Positions 3,930 through 7,584 of a stretch of 7,584 nt of DNA are shown in pieces. Position 1 is the first letter of the stretch. Each line of letters begins with the position of its first letter. The notes below the pieces were generated by a model. It was given only the letters and a program-made list of their open reading frames with translations, ran no database searches and was not told where the DNA came from. Made by a program: the position numbers and the translations under genes. Location of the stretch: contig WQTQ01000102.1 of NCBI GenBank assembly GCA_009786175.1, positions 1-7,584 of the forward strand, written 5' to 3'. The DNA comes from Bacillota bacterium. Lineage in GTDB: Bacteria > Bacillota_A > Clostridia > Lachnospirales > WQUN01.

Positions 3930-6197
3930 ATGAAAACAATGGGAAAAATAATATTTATTACATTCTTCACTGTGTTTTGCGCACTGTTTTATGTTAATGC
4001 ATATGCTTCAGATATACGTCTAATTATAGATGAGCAGGAAGTTAGCGGGCTTCCGTCGCCTCCAATTATCCGGAATGACAGTGTTCTTGTACCTGCAAGG
4101 GCTGTTTTTGAGCGAATGGGCGGCACTGTCGGCTGGCATTCGGGGAACAGACAAGTTACCGTATTTCACGGTGATGATGTTTTAGTTATGACAATTGATG
4201 ATAACGTAGCTATGTTAAACGGCAGCCCGGTTCTTATGCCGACGCCCCCCGTTATTATAAACGGAAGCACAATGATACCTTTACGTTTCCCTGGGGAAGC
4301 GTTTGGTTTTGGTGTCCGTTGGGACAGAGAGAGCCGTACTGCCATACTTAATTCGCCTGTTGACGAAAATACAAATTATATTCCGGATTATCCGGAAGGA
4401 CCGCCATTATCACTTCCGCCTTTTGATGAATACCCTACTTCGAATCTAGAATACCATGACCCGGCAACAGACATTTACCCCAAGGATGTGCCAAGTGATG
4501 AAGAAACGGAGCAATCATGCTACAAATCGGCATACAATGGCATGGATATTACAACACTTCCTCCGGGAACCGGTTTAGAACCGGCAGAAAACGTAAATTT
4601 AGCACGTAATGTATCCTCTGCTCCAATTACTACGGTTAGCCACCCACAAACTAATATAACTCATGTTTTAACGCCATACGATGTTGACACTGCTGCTTAC
4701 GTAATAGTGGCATCATCGCCCATTACCGGGGTAAGTTATCTTGTTTTGTCAGACAACAGGATTGCCATAGACATCCACAATTCTGCAAATATGATATCTG
4801 ACCTTATTCCTGCACATTCATCTGTTCCTGTCAGTGCCGTGCGTACTTCACAATTTTCTACCGAACCAATGATTTCACGGGTTGTTTTTCACGTTACACA
4901 GGCCACAGAGTTTACATTGGCACTTTCCGCCAACAGAGAATCTTTAACAATAGCATTTGCGTCAAATAAGATTACTAAAGTATCTTTGCAATCAGACAGT
5001 GACTCGGACATTTTAACTATCCAAGGCAGTGTTTTGCCATCATTCCGTGTTTCAACAGAAGGCTTCCCTAACTTTTTAACTATTAACATTGACAATGCAG
5101 AAATGCTTGCAAGCGGAAGCCCTGATGCAAACGGTGCTTTTGCAACACATTTCACAACGGGCCAGCGCGATGACGATTCTTCGTATATCCGTGTGTATGT
5201 GGGGGACAATTGGCCTAACTTTAGCGTTGAACACACTAACAGTACCATAATGCTAACGCTGCACCGTGGAGTAACCGGCATAAGATACGATTCACTAAGG
5301 CGTGAACTGCATATTTCCAAAGCAACCGGCTTTACTATGGATATAGCGCAGGTACAGCATATTGATGAATATTTGCGTCTCCGCTACTCGTTGGTACTGC
5401 CAAACTCTGCGTCAGTACTTGGCCGCGGCGAGATTGGCATAATGGATGGGTTAATTAATACAGTAACCCTCCAGCAGGATACTTCCGGCAACGCACGTTT
5501 GGTATTTGACACAACACGTGTACTGGCGTTTACAATATATGAAACGCCGGAATCGTATATAATACGTGCCAATTTGCCCAGGGAAGTACATCCGTTTATT
5601 GTAGTAATTGACCCAGGGCATGGGGGCTGGAATATAGGTTCCGCACACAATGGCGTAGTTGAAAGACACTTGGCTCTTGCGCTTTCCGAAAAAGTGATAC
5701 AACTTTTAGAGAATAACCCAAATATAAGGGCATATAGGACCAGATGGGACGACAGCGGTATATACAACTATAGGCGCGCAGAGTTTGCGAATGAACTTAA
5801 CGCCGATCTGTTTATATCAATTCATGCCAATGCTGCAGTGCATAATACAAGGCCGGTGACGGTTAACCCTGCACCGCACGGAATTGAGACTTGGTATAAT
5901 TTCGGTGAACGAGAGCGCAATAATACTGTTAATAACCGTTTTACCAGCCGTCAATTTGCAGAAATAATACAAAGGCATAAAATTGCCAGAACAGGAGCCA
6001 ATTGCCGCGGAGAAAGATACGGCCCGGGGTTAATTGTGCTTCGTGAAAGCAACATGCCTTCGGTACTTCTTGAGGTAGGGTTCCTTACAAACCCGGCAGA
6101 AGCCGCAAGGTTAGCAACCACACAGCACCAGTGGCTGTTGGCCCAAGCCATTTACGATGCAATAGTTGAAGCCGCAAATACTTACCCTAGACCATAG
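3930..6197 (+). CDS. Secreted N-acetylmuramoyl-L-alanine amidase with copper-amine-oxidase-N and AMIN-like domains
   Basis: The enzyme cleaves the bond between N-acetylmuramic acid and L-alanine in peptidoglycan, outside the membrane. In order (755 residues from ATG 3930): a signal peptide with hydrophobic core IIFITFFTVFCALFYV and a likely cut after AYA (residue 26); a copper-amine-oxidase N-terminal-like domain at about 30-141 (VLVPARAVFERMGGTVGW, MIPLRFPGEAFGFGVRWD); a proline- and acid-rich linker to about 230; AMIN-like beta modules at roughly 235-345 and 346-445, perhaps a third to 555 (RTSQFSTEPMISRVVFHV is the clearest); and Amidase_3 at about 557-750. Zinc ligands and catalytic residues are all visible: His564 in DPGHGG, Glu578 in VVERHLAL, His632 in SIHAN and Glu715 in LLEVGFLTN. 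GGGGG at 3919-3923 serves as ribosome site; TTG 3927 is an alternative start. The Amidase_3 part is related to AmiC/CwlC-type amidases. It is convergent with the small cysteine gene and pdaA, suggesting wall or cortex remodelling. Confidence 0.93.
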   Translation: MKTMGKIIFITFFTVFCALFYVNAYASDIRLIIDEQEVSGLPSPPIIRNDSVLVPARAVFERMGGTVGWHSGNRQVTVFHGDDVLVMTIDDNVAMLNGSPVLMPTPPVIINGSTMIPLRFPGEAFGFGVRWDRESRTAILNSPVDENTNYIPDYPEGPPLSLPPFDEYPTSNLEYHDPATDIYPKDVPSDEETEQSCYKSAYNGMDITTLPPGTGLEPAENVNLARNVSSAPITTVSHPQTNITHVLTPYDVDTAAYVIVASSPITGVSYLVLSDNRIAIDIHNSANMISDLIPAHSSVPVSAVRTSQFSTEPMISRVVFHVTQATEFTLALSANRESLTIAFASNKITKVSLQSDSDSDILTIQGSVLPSFRVSTEGFPNFLTINIDNAEMLASGSPDANGAFATHFTTGQRDDDSSYIRVYVGDNWPNFSVEHTNSTIMLTLHRGVTGIRYDSLRRELHISKATGFTMDIAQVQHIDEYLRLRYSLVLPNSASVLGRGEIGIMDGLINTVTLQQDTSGNARLVFDTTRVLAFTIYETPESYIIRANLPREVHPFIVVIDPGHGGWNIGSAHNGVVERHLALALSEKVIQLLENNPNIRAYRTRWDDSGIYNYRRAEFANELNADLFISIHANAAVHNTRPVTVNPAPHGIETWYNFGERERNNTVNNRFTSRQFAEIIQRHKIARTGANCRGERYGPGLIVLRESNMPSVLLEVGFLTNPAEAARLATTQHQWLLAQAIYDAIVEAANTYPRP

Positions 6198-6330
6198 ACT
6201 GAAGTGCGGAATAATATAAACAGTCTATTTCATTCGATATATTGTTAACCTCCTGTTGCAAAGGCAGCTCTTTTAAAGTACATTTGCCATCTTGTTGATA
6301 TAAACAGTCATGTGTGCAATTAATATCCAT
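6187..6330 (-). CDS. Small four-cysteine protein, 47 residues
   Basis: On the minus strand an ATG at 6330 follows a full AGGAGG ribosome site (6335-6340) and opens 47 codons ending in TAG (6187-6189). The product begins MDINCTHDCLYQQDGKCTL and carries cysteines at 5, 9, 17 and 37, in a C-x3-C-x7-C-x19-C pattern. DCLY occurs twice (8-11 and 36-39). There is no signal peptide or membrane helix. It resembles, from memory, a family of tiny cysteine-rich clostridial proteins often mislabelled 'hydroxymyristoyl-ACP dehydratase'; the function is unknown, and metal binding through the cysteines is an inference. It lies 78 bases downstream of pdaA on the same strand with only a hairpin between, so the two may be co-transcribed. 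Its 3' end overlaps the amidase 3' end by 11 bases, tail to tail. Confidence 0.72.
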   Translation of the reverse strand: MDINCTHDCLYQQDGKCTLKELPLQQEVNNISNEIDCLYYSALQSMV

Positions 6331-6356
6331 AATACCTCCTATATCAAGCGGCTACA

Positions 6357-6386
6357 GCGCGGATTATTTTATTAATCCGCGCTTTT
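6357..6386 (+). terminator. Terminator of the amidase transcript
   Basis: GCGCGGATTA (6357-6366) and TAATCCGCGC (6373-6382) form a perfect ten-pair stem with loop TTTTAT, followed by TTTTATT. The T tract exists only on the plus strand, so this ends plus-strand transcription from the amidase about 160 bases after its stop, having read antisense through the small cysteine gene. On the minus strand the same hairpin sits between pdaA and the small gene without a T tract and should be a weak stop at best. Confidence 0.75.
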
Positions 6387-6408
6387 ATTGTGCCCTGTTT
6401 GCGAATTA

Positions 6409-7155
6409 TTATGCAGTTAAATGGTCCAAATTTTCAAACCTGTAGCCCATTTCTTTGTACTTCGTCAAAAGTTCATCTAAGATGAGAGCGTTTGTTTTTG
6501 ATGTGTTGTGTAGCAGTATTACAGCACCCGAGTGGATTCGCGGAATTAACTTGCTAAATGCCTTCTTTCTTGAAGGCTGCTTTTTTTCATCCCAATCTTC
6601 ATACGCACAACTCCAGAATATTGTTTTGTATCCAAGTTCTTGAGCGTGCCTTAGGTTGCTTTCGCTGTAGATGCCTTTTGGAGGCCTGTAGTACCGCGGT
6701 ATTTCACTGCCTGTTACTCGCTTGTAAAGTTCTTCCACAAGTGATAATTCTTTTGCAAACGCATCTTTATTTTTTATTTTGCTCATATCCGGGTGGGTCA
6801 TTGTATGATTTGCTACTATGTGGCCTTCTGCAACCATGCGGTTTATAAGTTCCGGATTGTCTCGGATGTAATTGCCTACCAAAAAAAATGCCGCCGGAAC
6901 TTCGTGTTTTTTTAGAACATCTAACATACCGGCAGTTAAATCAATTTCGTAACCTGCATCAAAAGTTAGGTACAGTACTTTTTCATCTTCCGCGCCAATA
7001 AAATATGAATCGAATTGTTTTAAATGTTCTGCTGTTGCAGGGCCGGTAGGGCGAGATCCGTCTTTGGGGAAGTGAAGCCCCCAATTTTGCCCGGCAAATA
7101 CAGTGGTGGTGCATAATACGGCTGCAAGCAAAAACAGTAAGAAAAATTTACTCAA
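6409..7155 (-). CDS. pdaA: PdaA-type peptidoglycan N-acetylmuramic acid deacetylase
   Basis: PdaA-type enzymes remove the acetyl group from muramic acid stripped of its peptide, a step toward muramic delta-lactam in spore cortex. The carbohydrate esterase 4 (NodB) motifs are complete, numbered from TTG 7155: LTFDAGYE (63-70, Asp66; the TFDxGYE form typical of PdaA), NHTMTHPDM (116-124, metal ligands His117 and His121), YYRPPKGIYSE (155-165), FWSCAYEDWD (180-189) and VILLHNTSKTN (212-222, His216). A signal peptide (hydrophobic core FFLLFLLAAVLC, likely cut after VFA near residue 21) sends it across the membrane. Start choice: AAGGTGAT (7167-7160) is a good ribosome site four bases before TTG 7155, whereas GTG 7164 lies inside that site and has none of its own; GTG would add three residues. 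Length 248. The amidase encoded convergently supplies the complementary peptide-stripping activity. Confidence 0.93.
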   Translation of the reverse strand: MSKFFLLFLLAAVLCTTTVFAGQNWGLHFPKDGSRPTGPATAEHLKQFDSYFIGAEDEKVLYLTFDAGYEIDLTAGMLDVLKKHEVPAAFFLVGNYIRDNPELINRMVAEGHIVANHTMTHPDMSKIKNKDAFAKELSLVEELYKRVTGSEIPRYYRPPKGIYSESNLRHAQELGYKTIFWSCAYEDWDEKKQPSRKKAFSKLIPRIHSGAVILLHNTSKTNALILDELLTKYKEMGYRFENLDHLTA

Positions 7156-7198
7156 TAAAATCACCTTTTGACTTGTAAAATAATTTCATCACATAATA

Positions 7199-7227
7199 TA
7201 GATTGTCTGCCTGTGTGATTTTTATAC
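7199..7227 (-). promoter_or_regulatory. Sigma-G-like promoter of pdaA
   Basis: On the minus strand GTATA (7227-7223) resembles the sigma-G -35 GMATR, and CAATCTA (7205-7199) matches six of seven positions of the -10 CATWHTA, with 17 bases between. No sigma-A promoter of similar quality is seen ahead of pdaA. B. subtilis pdaA is a sigma-G gene, which agrees. Transcription would begin about 35 bases before the TTG start. Confidence 0.45.
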
Positions 7228-7244
7228 ATTTGTAAATTTTTAAC

Positions 7245-7273
7245 TTGCTAAAAATAAATAAAATGTCTATAAT
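7245..7273 (+). promoter_or_regulatory. Sigma-A promoter of the 6S RNA
   Basis: TTGCTA (7245-7250, four of six -35 bases), a 17-base spacer and TATAAT (7268-7273, perfect -10). The predicted transcription start, 7280-7282, coincides with the first base of the closing stem of the 6S fold, which supports both calls. It points away from pdaA, so the two units are divergent. Confidence 0.85.
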
Positions 7274-7280
7274 AATTTTA

Positions 7281-7462
7281 CAGAGCCTGAGATGCTCGAC
7301 AACCTATTATTTTGAACCTACAGAACAAAAACGGGAGTCCTATTATTGCAAAGTTTATGCTGTGCTGTTCATTTATGTACAGAAGCAGAGGCTTTCGCTG
7401 CGGACACCCCCCTAGCCTTGGGCTAGGTGTCAAAATATAGGACCGGCATTTTGGGCCTTTCT
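7281..7462 (+). ncRNA. ssrS: 6S RNA
   Basis: 6S RNA folds like an open promoter and sequesters sigma-A RNA polymerase, mainly in stationary phase. The 5' segment CCTGAGATGCTCG resembles the E. coli 6S 5' end (CTGAGATGTTCG). A closing stem pairs 7286-7295 with 7446-7455 (ten continuous pairs including G-U), extended by AGAG (7282-7285) with CTTT (7457-7460) across one bulged C. A second stem pairs 7303-7315 with 7430-7441 (CCTAT/ATAGG and ATTTTGA/TCAAAAT, one extra base). Between them lies the large loop, with GAACCTAC and ACGGGAGTCC on the 5' side and a hairpin CCTAGCC-ttg-GGCTAGG (7411-7427) on the 3' side. Length of about 180 bases, the noncoding content and the strong promoter all fit. Termination may use the closing stem followed by TTTCTATTT. 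Identity is by structure and partial sequence memory, not by a model search. Confidence 0.78.
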
Positions 7463-7470
7463 ATTTAAAT

Positions 7471-7584
7471 GGGGCACTGCCCTCTCGCAAGCTTCGCTGA
7501 GAGTCAAACCCCAAACCCCGCCGCTCCGTAGGGAATGAATCCCTACTACGCTTCCTTCGCTTTGCTACGGGAAGCGGCGGAGCC
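7471..7584. repeat. GC-rich, strongly foldable intergenic element (probable interspersed repeat), cut by the window end
   Basis: Base composition changes sharply from the AT-rich flank to GGGGCACTGCCC, then CCCCAAACCCCG. CTCTC (7482-7486) faces GAGAG (7499-7503). CCGCCGCT (7518-7525) plus CCGTAG (7526-7531) pairs with CTACGG (7565-7570) plus AGCGGCGG (7573-7580), fourteen pairs with a two-base GA bulge. A competing inner hairpin, GTAGGGA-atgaa-TCCCTAC, lies at 7528-7546. No reading frame with a ribosome site is visible. Nested hairpins of this kind in noncoding DNA are typical of REP/MITE-like elements; only one copy lies in this window, so repetition is inferred. Confidence 0.42.

Noticed and set aside
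4889..5767. Several minus-strand open frames of 83-143 codons
   Set aside because: They are antisense to the AMIN-like part of the amidase, overlap each other, and lack ribosome sites or recognisable domains.
6455..6848. Plus-strand open frames opposite pdaA
   Set aside because: They are antisense to a complete, motif-rich deacetylase and have no ribosome sites.
7281..7462. T-box or metabolite riboswitch
   Set aside because: There is no T-box core (AGNGUGGNACCGCG) and no downstream gene in the window; the two long-range stems and central bubble fit 6S RNA instead.
1..7584. CRISPR array, tRNA, rRNA, transposase, phage or toxin-antitoxin genes
   Set aside because: I looked for spaced direct repeats, cloverleaf arms and the relevant protein motifs on both strands and saw none. 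The only direct repeat of note is the 12-base pair at 6214 and 6298, which encodes DCLY twice.

Overview
The window reads as chromosomal DNA of a low-GC, endospore-forming Firmicute, most likely a member of Clostridia. The evidence is the infC-rpmI-rplT cluster with a Gram-positive-style leader, strong AGGAGG-type ribosome sites, T-tract terminators, two sporulation-type genes (spoVT and a pdaA-type deacetylase), the spoVT-mazG-HU neighbourhood typical of this group, and a 6S RNA whose 5' segment resembles those of other bacteria. The exact species cannot be read from the sequence.

Layout. Positions 1-162 are the untranslated leader of the translation operon and contain an attenuator-type terminator. 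infC (163-690, apparently starting at ATC), rpmI (694-891) and rplT (919-1263) follow as one operon. spoVT (1416-1961, TTG start) comes next and closes with a terminator. A short single-domain MazG pyrophosphohydrolase (2011-2379) and an HU gene with an excellent sigma-A promoter (2555-2830) come after it. At 2987-3808 lies a self-contained unit with its own promoters and a strong terminator: a NYN/PIN-like nuclease-type protein with a C-terminal helical, possibly winged-helix, region. At 3930-6197 is a large secreted N-acetylmuramoyl-L-alanine amidase carrying a copper-amine-oxidase-N-like domain, AMIN-like beta domains and an Amidase_3 domain. On the minus strand are a 47-residue four-cysteine protein (6187-6330), overlapping the amidase 3' end tail to tail, and a PdaA-type peptidoglycan deacetylase (6409-7155). 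Divergent from pdaA, a near-consensus promoter drives a 6S RNA (about 7281-7462). The window ends in a GC-rich, strongly foldable segment that looks like an interspersed repeat.

How the parts fit. The left third is translation machinery under autoregulation (IF3 through its non-AUG start, and probably L20 through the leader). The middle holds housekeeping and spore regulators. The right half is about cell-wall or cortex remodelling: an amidase and a muramic-acid deacetylase, the two enzyme activities that B. subtilis combines to make muramic delta-lactam in spore cortex. Next to these sits 6S RNA, the global regulator of sigma-A RNA polymerase. I see no defence system, CRISPR array, prophage or transposase. 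The less ordinary items are the infC start, the NYN protein, the small cysteine protein, the amidase architecture and the terminal structured element.
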